A stretch of DNA of 64,000 nt, taken from contig JAFWZV010000016.1 in NCBI GenBank assembly GCA_017517305.1, forward strand, positions 18,200 to 82,199. The letters are read 5' to 3'. Below, piece by piece: positions 34,889 through 44,647 of the stretch. The stretch's first letter is position 1. Every line of letters starts with the position of its first letter. Origin of the DNA: Lachnospiraceae bacterium. Its GTDB lineage: Bacteria > Bacillota > Clostridia > Lachnospirales > Lachnospiraceae. The notes beneath the pieces are model-generated. The model saw nothing but the letters and a program-made list of their open reading frames with translations, did no database searches and was not told the DNA's origin. The position numbers were made by a program, and so were the translations under genes.

Positions 34889-35527
34889 ATGCAAGATGAG
34901 ATTACTGTTAAAAATGTAAGTAAATCTTATAAGAATACTATGGTTTTAAAAAATGTAAATCTGAACATAAAAAAAGGTATGTCTTGTGGATTGATTGGTG
35001 AAAATGGTTCTGGAAAAACAATTTTAATGAAAACTATATGTGGTTTTGTTAATCCTGATTGTGGAGAAATAAAAGTGAAAGGTAAGATAGTGGGAAAAGA
35101 TTTTGATTTTCCTCCTGATGTAGGAATTATAATTGAAAATCCAGGTTTTTCTAATTATTTGTCAGGAATACGAAATTTAGAAAATTTGGCATCTATAAGA
35201 AAGTGTATTGATAAAGGAAAAGTTAAGGAGATTATGAAATTAGTTGGCCTTAATCCTTATGACAAAAAATGGGTGTGTAATTATTCGCTAGGAATGCGAC
35301 AAAGGTTGGGAATAGCGCAAGCTATAATGGAGAATCAAGACATATTAATATTAGATGAACCTTTAAATGGATTGGATAAAAAAGGAGTGATAGATGTGAG
35401 AAATATATTGACTTCCTTGAAAGATAAAGGTGTTACAATGCTTATTTCGAGTCACAATACAGAAGATATAGATATACTATGTGATGAAGTATATGAGATG
35501 GAGAATGGTAAAATAAAAAGATTATAG
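34889..35527 (+). CDS. ABC transporter ATP-binding protein
   Basis: 212 residues. Walker A GENGSGKTIL (about 37-46), Q-loop replaced by IIENPGFSNYLSGIRNLE (Glu in place of the usual Gln), signature YSLGMRQRLGIAQ (about 133-145), Walker B ILILDEPLNGLD (about 152-163), switch His in ISSHNTEDI. It energises the exporter formed by the three membrane proteins before it. AGGAAATG precedes the start. The whole set sits behind an agr-type regulator and kinase, as in peptide export or immunity loci. Confidence 0.9.
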   Translation: MQDEITVKNVSKSYKNTMVLKNVNLNIKKGMSCGLIGENGSGKTILMKTICGFVNPDCGEIKVKGKIVGKDFDFPPDVGIIIENPGFSNYLSGIRNLENLASIRKCIDKGKVKEIMKLVGLNPYDKKWVCNYSLGMRQRLGIAQAIMENQDILILDEPLNGLDKKGVIDVRNILTSLKDKGVTMLISSHNTEDIDILCDEVYEMENGKIKRL

Positions 35528-35703
35528 AACTTGAGTTGCTTAGAGGAGTATTGCCAGATGATAGGGTAAAGTTTTTTCTATAATAATATAATATTTTAAG
35601 TATGAAGAGTTTACAAAAATTAAGTAAAATAACATCTGGGAATTCACATATAAGTATGGTAAAATGTAATTTAATAATTATGTGTTGGAAGGAGGCGAAG
35701 CTA

Positions 35704-35808
35704 ATGGAACCAAATAAAATGAGTAACCTGAATAGAAATTTCATTCGCAATATGCTTCGCCACTTTAGAATGCATAAAAAGATTTTGTGTAGTAATGCTT
35801 TGGGATAG
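35704..35808 (+). CDS. 34-residue basic peptide ORF
   Basis: ATG 35704 is preceded by GGAAGGAGG at a good distance, one of the strongest ribosome sites in the window. The product is 34 residues, Asn/Arg/His-rich (NFIRNMLRHFRMHKKILCSNALG), with one Cys near the end. It could be an independent small peptide linked to the agr-exporter locus, or the 5' remnant of a lost gene. No leader-peptide or agrD signature is clear. Confidence 0.4.
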   Translation: MEPNKMSNLNRNFIRNMLRHFRMHKKILCSNALG

Positions 35809-35893
35809 ATTTTGTAATTTTCGCATTATTTAATCCAAAATACAAGATGATATAAGGCTAAAATATATCGAAAATATAAAGCGGAGAACTATT

Positions 35894-36475
35894 ATGAACA
35901 ATAACATATTAACAACAGAAAGGTTCAATGACAAAATATATAACCAAGCAAAATCCGCAACCCAAGAGGTTATTATGAAGAGTAAACTTCAGGCAGGAGA
36001 TGTCTTGGTGGTAGGCTGCTCCTCCAGCGAGATAATCGGAGAAACCATAGGACAGGCATCTAGTATAGATGTGGCACAGGCTACATTTGCAGGAATATAT
36101 GATGCGTTAAACGCAAATGGAATATACCTTGCAGCTCAGTGCTGTGAGCATCTAAATCGTGCCATTATCATAGAGAAGGAACTGGCAGTTAGAGACCGTA
36201 TACAGCTAGTAAATGTTGTACCTCAGCCTAAAGCAGGAGGTTCATTTGCAACCACTGCATACAAAACATTTGCAAATCCTGTGGCAGTAGAGCATATAAA
36301 GGCTGATGCGGGAATGGATATAGGAGACACCTTGATCGGAATGCATCTTAAGGATGTGGCTGTTCCACTCAGAATCAGCACTGATAAGATTGGAGAGGCA
36401 CATCTTGTATGTGCTAGAACAAGGGCCAAGTTTATTGGTGGTGAGCGTGCAGTTTATGACGAGAGGTTAATATAA
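35894..36475 (+). CDS. YwlG/TIGR01440 (DUF436) family protein
   Basis: 193 residues matching the whole length of the family: LQAGDVLVVGCSSSEIIGE, AAQCCEHLNRAIIIEKELA, VPQPKAGGSFATTAYKTF, GMHLKDVAVPLR, then RTRAKFIGGERAVYDE. The biochemical role is not established; the family is widespread in Firmicutes. GCGGAGAA precedes the ATG. Monocistronic, converging on purC across a shared terminator. Confidence 0.88.
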   Translation: MNNNILTTERFNDKIYNQAKSATQEVIMKSKLQAGDVLVVGCSSSEIIGETIGQASSIDVAQATFAGIYDALNANGIYLAAQCCEHLNRAIIIEKELAVRDRIQLVNVVPQPKAGGSFATTAYKTFANPVAVEHIKADAGMDIGDTLIGMHLKDVAVPLRISTDKIGEAHLVCARTRAKFIGGERAVYDERLI

Positions 36476-36506
36476 AAAGGGGCTGCGTAGCCCAGAGTAA
36501 TAACAG

Positions 36507-36540
36507 AAAAATGGAGAGTGCCTCGGCACTCTCCATTTTT
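36507..36540. terminator. Bidirectional terminator between the ywlG-like gene and purC
   Basis: AAAAATGGAGAGTGCC pairs perfectly with GGCACTCTCCATTTTT around two bases. Confidence 0.92.
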
Positions 36541-36551
36541 CGTAAATATAA

Positions 36552-37235
36552 TTAACGATTATTAATAATCTTAGTAAGCTCTACAGGATCTACAATCTTG
36601 CCATCCTTGTAAACTCTCATGTTACCTGATGCGATCTCATCGATAAGAATAACCTCATCATTGTTGTAACCGAACTCGAACTTAATATCCCAAAGATCAA
36701 GACCAAGAGTCTTTAAGTCGTCAGCAACAATCTTAGTAATCTTAAGAGTCTGCTCCTTCATGCTCTTGAACATATCCTCAGTCATAACACCAAGAGCTGC
36801 AAGACCCTCGCTTGTTACAAGTGGATCACCTAAAGCGTCGTTCTTGAATGTACACTCTACATAACCACCCTCTAAAACAGTACCGTCCTGGATATACTCG
36901 CCGTATCTACGGATGAAGCTTCCTGTAGCAACAAGACGGCAGATAACCTCAAGACCGTGACCAAATACGGTAGCTGGAAGAACCTCCATAGTTGCCTCGT
37001 CAAGATTAGCACTTACGTAATGAGTCTTAATACCAGCAGCCTTAAGTAACTCGAAGTAGTGGATTGAAGTCTGAAGGTTCGCCTTACCGATACCCTCGAT
37101 AGTAAGTCCTACTGAATTCTCGCCTGGATCAAAAACGCCGTCCTTACCAGTACAGTCATCCTTGAACTTTAACATTACGTTGCCATTGTCAAGACTAAAA
37201 ACGTCTTTTGTCTTTCCTTCATAAACTTTCTTCAT
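36552..37235 (-). CDS. purC: Phosphoribosylaminoimidazole-succinocarboxamide synthase
   Basis: 227 residues, a normal length for the short bacterial form. [26 protein letters not shown] at the start (ATP binding), [25 protein letters not shown] (signature), then [32 protein letters not shown] (metal and phosphate binding). It joins aspartate to CAIR in purine synthesis. GGGAG precedes its ATG. No other pur genes are in the window. Confidence 0.96.
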   Translation of the reverse strand: MKKVYEGKTKDVFSLDNGNVMLKFKDDCTGKDGVFDPGENSVGLTIEGIGKANLQTSIHYFELLKAAGIKTHYVSANLDEATMEVLPATVFGHGLEVICRLVATGSFIRRYGEYIQDGTVLEGGYVECTFKNDALGDPLVTSEGLAALGVMTEDMFKSMKEQTLKITKIVADDLKTLGLDLWDIKFEFGYNNDEVILIDEIASGNMRVYKDGKIVDPVELTKIINNR

Positions 37236-37432
37236 TATTTTATTCTCCCTTTTATAAAAATAATAAGTTTGGTGAAAATGCTACCAAAGATAATTTAACA
37301 CAAAATCTTTATGTTGACAATTTACTTTTTACTGAAAATATGTAAAAATTTTGTAGATTTTTTGTTTATATTTTAGTATATCTTTTCCAAATGTGTTTTC
37401 TTACATTTGAAACCAGTGACTATATTGAAATT

Positions 37433-40375
37433 CTATTGTTTTTCAAGGGTATAAGGTACACTTTTCTCAGCAATCATTTCAAGCATAATAGCTACAAAAT
37501 CCGGATCCAGCTGAGTGCCTGCTGCCTTCTCTAATTCAGAGATAATAATCTCTGTAGACAGAGCCTTTCTATAGCAACGGTCACTGGACATAGCATCATA
37601 TGTGTCAGCAACAGCAATAATACGAGCAACCACTGGAATATCTGTACCTTTCTTACCTTCGCAGTATCCAGTTCCATCGAAACGCTCATGGTGGTATCTG
37701 GCACCATCTGATATACCGGGAATTGCATTGAAATCAGCCAGTATATCACCACCGATAGCAGGATGAGTTTTAATTTTATTCATCTCAGCATCAGTAAGTT
37801 TTTCTTCCTTGGTAAGAATGTCGTCTGGTACACCAATTTTACCTATATCATGGAGAAGTCCCATATAGTAGATTCTTTCCTGTTCGTAATCAGACATACC
37901 ATAACGTCTTGCAATTTCTCTGGCATACATAGCCACTCTGGTGGAGTGACCATTTGTGTAAGAATCTTTGGCATCGATGGTCTTAGCAAATGTAAGCAGT
38001 GATTGTTCTACGATACCCTGATATTCCTTTCGTCTAGCCTCAATCTTCTTAATTTTGTTTCTTGAAATCAAATATAGTATTAAGGTAGTAATAAGAACTA
38101 GCATAGCTCCTAGGAATATCCAAAATGCAGGAACCTCCCACAATGTTTTCTCCTTATGAATGGTAACTGTATAACGCTCCTTCATATTCGGATTATGAGA
38201 GTCGTATATATCCAGGATAAATGTGTAATCACCACCAGGCAAATTAGTGTAGCTTAAGCTTTCAGTCTGGGTTGAATCAAGTATTGTCTTATGGGTGTCA
38301 AAGCCCTTCAGCATATAGGACATCTTAAGGGTAGATGTACCAGAGAAGGTTAATGTGGAAAATGTTATAGTGATACGATTAGCATCGCTGGAAATGTTTA
38401 TTTTACTTGGGTTGTCGTATACCACATCATCTACTACTACATTGTTAATAATACCCTTAGGCTCAGAATTCTTGATTTCTGTAAAGTAGAATACACAGAC
38501 ACCATTTCTGGTAACCATATATAAATCTTCATTGTTATCTAAGTAATTCCATGTATTGGCATTAAGGGAACCAGTAAGTCCATGGTGGAAGCTATAGGTT
38601 ATGGTTTCAGCAGGAATATCGTGGATAAGCTGCTCCTTGTTAACCGCCAGAATTCCGTTGTTTTGTAATAGCCAAAGGTATCCCTGTTTGTCATATATAT
38701 CAAATATACTTCCGGCGCCCTTCGACCAATTAGTAAGCTTTTTAAAGCCTATATCATCCCAATAATAGAGACTGCTTCCTGCACTTACGAAGAAGCCAGG
38801 GTCATCGGTGTTTTCAATTATTCGAAGAACAACACCCTCCTCAAGTCCCTGTTCAAAACCGTAATTGGTAACGCTATTTTCCTTGATGGCATATATTCCA
38901 CCACCATCACTACCTGCGTAGAGAGTTCCGTCTTCACTCTGTAAGAAGCACAGGATAGAAGGGGTTGTAAGTCCCTCATCATGTCCGTAGGTGGCTAGTA
39001 TTTTATCATTTCCAATAAAGCAGATACCTGACTGTGTACCAGCTGCAATACTTCCATCAGCGCACTCAAACACCACTCGAACCTTATCGCTTAGAAGCCC
39101 ATTTTCAGTGTTATAAACCTTGATTTCCTCGGTTTTGGTGTTGTAGAAATAAACACCAGCATAGGAGGCAATCCAGATATTGTTATCCTTGTCAGTGATA
39201 ATCTGCCTGATTCTCACACCATCAAGAGTTTTGGTTAAGTTGTTGTCAATTTGATTCCAGTTTAAATCGCAGATATAAAGCTTCTCGTCAGAGCCTATGT
39301 AATATTTATCATCTGTTTTAGTAATTGTGTTAAGGGAAATATTCTCAAGACCTGATATTTTGTTTTGGTTGTAGAAATATCCCTTGGCGTATTTTGTGAC
39401 ACCTGTACTTGATGAAGCAAGCCACAGGTCCCCCTCATAGTCTTTAATAGCCCAGTTAACGGAAGATGCAGAATCACTTTCGTCAAATTCAAGAACAGTT
39501 CCGTCTGCGTATCTTATATAAAATCCAGTAAGACCACTGATTAACAAATCACCAGCTTGGGAAATATTAATCTTGTTGTGAGTGGAAACCTTCTCGGTGG
39601 TGTGGTAAGTGATGGCAAATGCATCCTTATTAAGCTCTCTAGATAAAAGCTTTACCTCAGCATACATATTTTCGCTAGAACCCATGAACACAGTATCATC
39701 TAAGCATGCAACACTATATATATCATAGGAATTAAAAAATGTATCTGAGTAGAAAAATGCTGATACCTTATCATTATCAAGAACTCCACAGCCTGCATCC
39801 ATGGAAAACCATACTCTGTCATAACAGTCCACTCCTAGAGTGTAAACAGTTTGCTCTGTAATAGTTTCATCTATTATAGGTGTTAGAACCTGGTCACTAA
39901 GCTTAGCAATTCCTGAGCTAGAAGCTGCGTAGATAGTTCCATCTGAGGTCTCTACAAAGTCTCTTATACAGAGGAAAGAGTGATTATCAGGACCTGATAT
40001 AGGGATAAAGTCATTATCGATCTTTAAAATAGCACCCTTATCATTGGTACCAATCCAAAGTCTACCCTGACTATCCTCATATAAGGAACGTATGGAAGAG
40101 GAATCAATGACACCATCTAAGCTGTAATTACGAAATGTAGTTCCATCATATTTGATTAATCCACCGTAGCTTCCTATCCAAATATAACCATCTTTTGTCT
40201 GCAGAATGGTGTTGGCCTCTCCAGTAGGAAGACCATTTTGGTCATTATATACAGTTGTAACAAAGGAAGTTTCCTTCTCCTCCCAGAAAGCATAGGAAGA
40301 AGGCGTGTTAATTGAAGTAAGTAACAGAATAAATACCAATACTATGGCCCAATAATTTTTCTTAATATAACGCAT
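37433..40375 (-). CDS. Membrane receptor: beta-propeller, Y_Y_Y and HD-GYP phosphodiesterase domains
   Basis: 980 residues. A hydrophobic segment at about 12-30, then periplasmic-type two-component-regulator propeller repeats (DGYIWIGSYGGLIKYDG, QGRLWIGTNDKGAI, DNNIWIASYAGVYFYN and others) to about 650, a Y_Y_Y domain (YMLKGFDTHK, YTNLPGGDYTFIL), a membrane segment at about 745-768, and an HD-GYP domain at about 790-970 with GLLHDIGKIGVP and HHERFDGTGYCEGKKG. The GYP triplet reads GYC here. Such receptors sense extracellular carbohydrates; the HD-GYP output should degrade cyclic-di-GMP. It replaces the usual kinase output of hybrid systems. Confidence 0.9.
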   Translation of the reverse strand: MRYIKKNYWAIVLVFILLLTSINTPSSYAFWEEKETSFVTTVYNDQNGLPTGEANTILQTKDGYIWIGSYGGLIKYDGTTFRNYSLDGVIDSSSIRSLYEDSQGRLWIGTNDKGAILKIDNDFIPISGPDNHSFLCIRDFVETSDGTIYAASSSGIAKLSDQVLTPIIDETITEQTVYTLGVDCYDRVWFSMDAGCGVLDNDKVSAFFYSDTFFNSYDIYSVACLDDTVFMGSSENMYAEVKLLSRELNKDAFAITYHTTEKVSTHNKINISQAGDLLISGLTGFYIRYADGTVLEFDESDSASSVNWAIKDYEGDLWLASSSTGVTKYAKGYFYNQNKISGLENISLNTITKTDDKYYIGSDEKLYICDLNWNQIDNNLTKTLDGVRIRQIITDKDNNIWIASYAGVYFYNTKTEEIKVYNTENGLLSDKVRVVFECADGSIAAGTQSGICFIGNDKILATYGHDEGLTTPSILCFLQSEDGTLYAGSDGGGIYAIKENSVTNYGFEQGLEEGVVLRIIENTDDPGFFVSAGSSLYYWDDIGFKKLTNWSKGAGSIFDIYDKQGYLWLLQNNGILAVNKEQLIHDIPAETITYSFHHGLTGSLNANTWNYLDNNEDLYMVTRNGVCVFYFTEIKNSEPKGIINNVVVDDVVYDNPSKINISSDANRITITFSTLTFSGTSTLKMSYMLKGFDTHKTILDSTQTESLSYTNLPGGDYTFILDIYDSHNPNMKERYTVTIHKEKTLWEVPAFWIFLGAMLVLITTLILYLISRNKIKKIEARRKEYQGIVEQSLLTFAKTIDAKDSYTNGHSTRVAMYAREIARRYGMSDYEQERIYYMGLLHDIGKIGVPDDILTKEEKLTDAEMNKIKTHPAIGGDILADFNAIPGISDGARYHHERFDGTGYCEGKKGTDIPVVARIIAVADTYDAMSSDRCYRKALSTEIIISELEKAAGTQLDPDFVAIMLEMIAEKSVPYTLEKQ

Positions 40376-40639
40376 ATATAACCTCTTATGTGAATACTAA
40401 AAAACAACGAGTAACAAATCCCCTTAAATCCCCAATATGTGTCATATCAATTTAGATTATTGACAGAATTTGACACATTAATATTTTAGCATATTAATGT
40501 GCTGATGACAATTTAAAAGTGAGACGCATTTCCTTTTAATTGCTATGGTTTTATGATAGAATTACCCTTAGGTTATAGACAGGATGAAACATTTAATCAC
40601 TTGTTATAAGGACAATATAAAGAGAAAGGAAAACAAAAT

Positions 40640-41965
40640 ATGTACGAATCATCAATTAACTCACCGAAGCCAAGAGCAATTGCCTTGCTTCCAATATTAG
40701 TATTCCTAGTAATATTCATAGGTTCAGGAATTGTAACAGGAGACTTTTATGCTATGCCGGCAATAGTGGCATTTCTTATTGCTCTTTGTGTAGCATTTGT
40801 ACAGAATAGAGAGCTTAAGTTTGATGACAAGATTAAGGTTATCGCCAGAGGAGTGGGAGATGACAATATTATTACCATGTGTCTTATCTTCCTTTTGGCA
40901 GGTGGATTCTCAGGAGCAGTAAGAGCAGCAGGGGGAGTGGAAAGCACTGTTAATTTGGGACTTTCAATTTTACCACCATCTGTTGCGGTTGTAGGTTTAT
41001 TTGTTATAGGCTGTTTTATATCGGTTTCTATGGGAACCTCTATGGGAACTATAGCAGCACTTGCACCAATTGCTGTAGGTATTAGTGATAAGACCGGCTT
41101 TTCCATGGCTATATGCATTGGTGCCGTAGCCTGTGGTGCTATGTTTGGTGATAATCTTTCTATGATTTCTGACACAACTATTGCTGCAGTTAAGACTCAA
41201 GGGTGTGAGATGAAGGACAAGTTTAAGGAGAATTTCTTTATCGTTCTTCCAGCAGCTATTATTACAATTATAATCTTTTTCTTCATCACTAAGGATGGAG
41301 GTAATGTGGATACTGGGGAGCTGGAATATAGCATAGTAAGAGTTATTCCATATCTGTTGGTTTTAGTTGGCGCGCTTATAGGTATTAATGTATTTGTAGT
41401 TCTTATCGGAGGAATTGTGGTATCTCTTATTGTAGGTGTTGCAACAGATGCTATTGCACCGGCTGATATGTTTAACGCAGTTGGTGGTGGAGTTACAGGC
41501 ATGTATGATATTACAGTAATATCTATTGTTGTAGCATGTATCGTATCTCTTATGAAGGAGTATGGTGGCATAGAGTTTATTCTTAAAATATTCAAGAAAT
41601 TTATTAAGGGACCTAAGGGTGCAGAGGTTGGTATAGCAGGACTTGCATTGGCAGTAGATTGCTGTACTGCTAACAACACAGTAGCAATTGTTATGGCTGG
41701 TCCTATAGCCAAGGAAATAAGCACAGAGTTTGGCGTAAATCCTAAGCGTTCTGCATCACTGCTTGATATATTTGCTTCGGTTGGACAGGGGCTTATACCT
41801 TATGGCGCCCAGCTTCTTTCAGCAGCAACTCTTACAGGACTTACACCATTTGATATAATTCCTTATATGTTCTACCCTATGCTTATGGTTGTAAGTGCAC
41901 TTTGCTTCATAGCGTTCAGAAAGAGAAATGCTGAGGGAGAAGCAGTGGCACAGCTCTTGTTTTGA
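40640..41965 (+). CDS. NhaC-family Na+/H+ antiporter
   Basis: 441 residues with eleven or twelve hydrophobic segments. Family features: GGFSGAVRAAGGVESTVNLGLS (about 94-115), SMGTSMGTIAALAPIA (about 134-149), GAMFGDNLSMISDTTIAA (about 166-183) and DCCTANNTVAIVMAGPIAKEI (about 341-361). It exchanges sodium for protons or a related ion/amino-acid pair. AAAGGAAAAC precedes the ATG. The 265 bp upstream hold the divergent promoters with the HD-GYP gene; no further site is clear. Confidence 0.88.
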   Translation: MYESSINSPKPRAIALLPILVFLVIFIGSGIVTGDFYAMPAIVAFLIALCVAFVQNRELKFDDKIKVIARGVGDDNIITMCLIFLLAGGFSGAVRAAGGVESTVNLGLSILPPSVAVVGLFVIGCFISVSMGTSMGTIAALAPIAVGISDKTGFSMAICIGAVACGAMFGDNLSMISDTTIAAVKTQGCEMKDKFKENFFIVLPAAIITIIIFFFITKDGGNVDTGELEYSIVRVIPYLLVLVGALIGINVFVVLIGGIVVSLIVGVATDAIAPADMFNAVGGGVTGMYDITVISIVVACIVSLMKEYGGIEFILKIFKKFIKGPKGAEVGIAGLALAVDCCTANNTVAIVMAGPIAKEISTEFGVNPKRSASLLDIFASVGQGLIPYGAQLLSAATLTGLTPFDIIPYMFYPMLMVVSALCFIAFRKRNAEGEAVAQLLF

Positions 41966-41996
41966 TATGGGTATAATAGTTTTTGTTGTAGAATTT

Positions 41997-42027
41997 AACC
42001 TGGCGCAAAATTGCGCCAGGTTTTTTG
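41997..42027 (+). terminator. Terminator of the antiporter gene
   Basis: AACCTGGCGCAA pairs perfectly with TTGCGCCAGGTT around AA and is followed by TTTTTG. Confidence 0.92.
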
Positions 42028-42037
42028 TGAGTTACTT

Positions 42038-42332
42038 GGGTATGCAAATGACGATATTAAGCTACATACCCACGAAACAAAGAAAAATCAGCTGGCGTGG
42101 GTATGAGGCATAGGAAGCTAAGCTGTATACCCACGCAAAGAAGAAATGTCAGCTGGAGAGGGTATGAGACATAGGAAGCTAAGCTGTATACCCGCGCAAA
42201 GAAAAAATGTCAGCTGGCGTGGGTATGAGGCATAGGAAGCTAAGCTGTATACCCGCGCAAAGAAGAAAAGTAAGTTGGAGAGGGTATGAGACATAGGAAG
42301 CTAAACGGTATACCCATTAAAAGAAATTGGAA
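42038..42332. repeat. 61-bp tandem repeat of hairpins, about five units, alternating in type
   Basis: Units begin at 42089, 42150, 42211 and 42272 with exactly 61 bp between them, preceded by a diverged half unit at 42038. Each holds GGGTATGAG...GTATACCC, a hairpin with an 18-20 nt loop containing CATAGGAAGCTAA. Two variants alternate: CAGCTGGCGTGGG with GAGG, and (C)AGCTGGAGAGGG with GAGA, so the array looks like duplicated 122-bp pairs. No ORF spans it. It fills the gap between the antiporter terminator and the second MATE gene. Confidence 0.92.
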
Positions 42333-42437
42333 ATAAAGAAATACAAAAACCCCCTTCATTTCGCCTACATTTTTGGTAATTATTGAGATTGAATTTTCCT
42401 GCAAAAAAGAGTAAAACATTTTAAAGAGGTGATTAGT

Positions 42438-43814
42438 ATGTTTAGTTTAAGAAAGAAGAAAACTAAATATGAGATGGATATGTGCTCTGGCTCTATTATG
42501 AAGAAGATGCTTCTGTTTACAGTGCCACTTATGTTCTCAAGTATATTACAGTTGCTTTTCAATGCGGCGGATGTAGTTGTGGTTGGGCGGTTTGCAGGAG
42601 ACAATTCTTTGGCAGCAGTTGGCTCTACATCATCACTTATTAACCTTCTAGTAAACCTTTTCGTGGGACTATCAGTAGGTGCCAATGTATTGGTGGCCCA
42701 TTACTATGGTGCTAAGGAATTTAATGATCTTAAAAAAGCAGTCCATACAGTAATAACCATAAGTATAATCAGTGGAATAATAATGACAGTAATAGGAGTT
42801 GTCGGTGCCAGACAGTTCCTTGTTTGGATGGATACTCCTGACAAGGTTTTAGACCTTGCTACCACCTATCTCAGAATATACTTCGCTGGAATGGTGGCAA
42901 ATATGGTTTATAACTTCGGCGCAGCCATACTTCGTGCAGTGGGCGATACCAAGCGACCGCTATACTACCTGATGTTTTCTGGAGTTGTAAATGTAGTTTT
43001 AAATCTTATCTTTGTAATAAAGCTAGACATGGATGTGGCTGGTGTAGCGTTAGCAACTGTTATATCACAGTGCATCTCCGCCGTACTTGTAATCAGATGT
43101 CTGATAAAGGAAACTGGAGGAATTCACCTAGACCTAAGATGTCTTGGAATAGATAAAGGAAACTTTATCAAGATACTTCAGGTGGGACTTCCGGCAGGAT
43201 TTCAGGGAATGTTATTTTCATTGTCAAATGTAGTTATTCAGTCTTCTGTAAATGGTTTCGGAGAAACTATTGTAGCAGGAAACTCTGCAGCGGCAAATAT
43301 AGAAGGCTTTGTGTACGTGGCTATGAATGCATTTCATCAAGCTGCCATATCCTTTACAAGTCAAAATGTGGGGGCAGGAAGATACGACAGAATTAATAAG
43401 ATTTTATACACTGCCCAAACCTATGTGTTCCTAGTAGGGCTAGGACTTAGCATGATAGTTATTGCTTTAGGAGAACCACTTCTTGGACTTTATACTAACA
43501 GTCCAGCAGTTGTGGACGCAGGCTTAGTCAGATTAAAATACATAGTAAGCTTATATTTTCTCTGTGGTATGATGGATACCATGGTTGGATCTCTTAGGGG
43601 ACTTGGCTATGCCATAATGCCTATGATAGTGTCCCTAATCGGGGCTTGTGGACTTAGACTTGTATGGATTGCAACAGTATTTCAGATGCCAGAATTTCAC
43701 TCTATAGAGATGATATATATAACCTATCCAGTGTCCTGGTTCCTTACTCTGATGGCTCATGTAATATGCTTTATAATTGTGAGAAGGAAGCTACCTAAGG
43801 AAAGAACTTTGTAG
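42438..43814 (+). CDS. MATE-family efflux transporter, second copy
   Basis: 458 residues from ATG 42438 (AAAGAGGTG 7 nt upstream). Twelve hydrophobic segments; start SGSIMKKMLLFTVPLMFSSILQLLFNAADVVVVGRFAG is typical of the DinF/MepA-like branch. About as distant from the MATE protein at 25009 as family members generally are, so not a recent duplicate. It is likely to export a drug or metabolite. The region before it is the 61-bp repeat array. Confidence 0.93.
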   Translation: MFSLRKKKTKYEMDMCSGSIMKKMLLFTVPLMFSSILQLLFNAADVVVVGRFAGDNSLAAVGSTSSLINLLVNLFVGLSVGANVLVAHYYGAKEFNDLKKAVHTVITISIISGIIMTVIGVVGARQFLVWMDTPDKVLDLATTYLRIYFAGMVANMVYNFGAAILRAVGDTKRPLYYLMFSGVVNVVLNLIFVIKLDMDVAGVALATVISQCISAVLVIRCLIKETGGIHLDLRCLGIDKGNFIKILQVGLPAGFQGMLFSLSNVVIQSSVNGFGETIVAGNSAAANIEGFVYVAMNAFHQAAISFTSQNVGAGRYDRINKILYTAQTYVFLVGLGLSMIVIALGEPLLGLYTNSPAVVDAGLVRLKYIVSLYFLCGMMDTMVGSLRGLGYAIMPMIVSLIGACGLRLVWIATVFQMPEFHSIEMIYITYPVSWFLTLMAHVICFIIVRRKLPKERTL

Positions 43815-43896
43815 GTGTGGCTCAGGTTGTAATGATAGTTATTGTGTGATAAAGTATGTAGGGTATGATATTTACTAGATTATAGGAGGAAGCATT

Positions 43897-44481
43897 GTGG
43901 ACCAAAAGCAATCAATTACAAAAAGAAGTATAGCACATATAATATGTTCTATATTAGCAACTGCATTTTGCCTTGGAACATTTTGCATGAAAGAATTTGT
44001 TTATATTAAGGTACTATATTATGAGGTTTCAGATAACTTTGTAGAATTTTGTGGACGTTATGGTGATCTTTCCTATTGCCACTCTTTAGGTGAAAAGTTA
44101 GCCGCTATTGTGGTTTCTCTTGTGCCAATGCTTGTGATTGGAATGTGCATGGCTTTAGTAGCAGGTCTTTTTGTATCTTTATATAAAATTAAACGTATTT
44201 TAGTAACCTCCAGTATAATAGCAACCTTCATAATGTTCTTTTTTGCCATAGGGGAAAGTGGAAACTTATCCTTTAAAAGTGCATTTTATGTATTGCTTAT
44301 AGGTCTTGCTTTATCCGTAGTTACTTGCTTATTAGACAAGCCAGTATCACATTCAATAATGGTTTTAGAAAAAGGAAATGTGGAGTGGAGATGTCCAAAA
44401 TGTGATATGAGAAATCCGATAAATATTAAGTTTTGTAAACGCTGTAGTACCAGCAGACCACAGATAAAGGGTATCAAATAA
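43897..44481 (+). CDS. Membrane protein with C-terminal zinc ribbon
   Basis: 194 residues from a GTG with TAGGAGGAAGC 3-8 nt upstream. Four hydrophobic segments (about 13-33, 68-93, 102-123, 127-145) are followed by a cytoplasmic zinc ribbon WRCPKCDMRNPINIKFCKRCSTSRP (two CxxC pairs, about 168-192). No function is recognised; such ribbons are common in small regulatory or scaffold membrane proteins of Firmicutes. Confidence 0.7.
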   Translation: MDQKQSITKRSIAHIICSILATAFCLGTFCMKEFVYIKVLYYEVSDNFVEFCGRYGDLSYCHSLGEKLAAIVVSLVPMLVIGMCMALVAGLFVSLYKIKRILVTSSIIATFIMFFFAIGESGNLSFKSAFYVLLIGLALSVVTCLLDKPVSHSIMVLEKGNVEWRCPKCDMRNPINIKFCKRCSTSRPQIKGIK

Positions 44482-44504
44482 ATTGAATAAAATATAAGTA
44501 GAGC

Positions 44505-44550
44505 TAGGTGGAATAGAATTCAAATGGAATTGTATTCCACTTATTTTTTT
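44505..44550 (+). terminator. Terminator after the zinc-ribbon membrane protein
   Basis: AGGTGGAATA pairs with TATTCCACTT, with an inner AATT/AATT contact, followed by ATTTTTTT. Confidence 0.75.
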
Positions 44551-44647
44551 GAGTGACTTTCGTTTAAAATAAAGGTTTTTGGCGAATTTTGTAGAATAAT
44601 ATATATTGTGGGATAAAATGCATTTCATATAATGGAGGTGTTGCTAT

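Noticed and set aside
35602-35703. Longer version of the small peptide from 35602
   Set aside because: The upstream start has no ribosome site, while 35704 has GGAAGGAGG at proper spacing.
42038-42332. CRISPR array
   Set aside because: The 61-bp units are repeats throughout, without unique spacers, and no cas genes are present.
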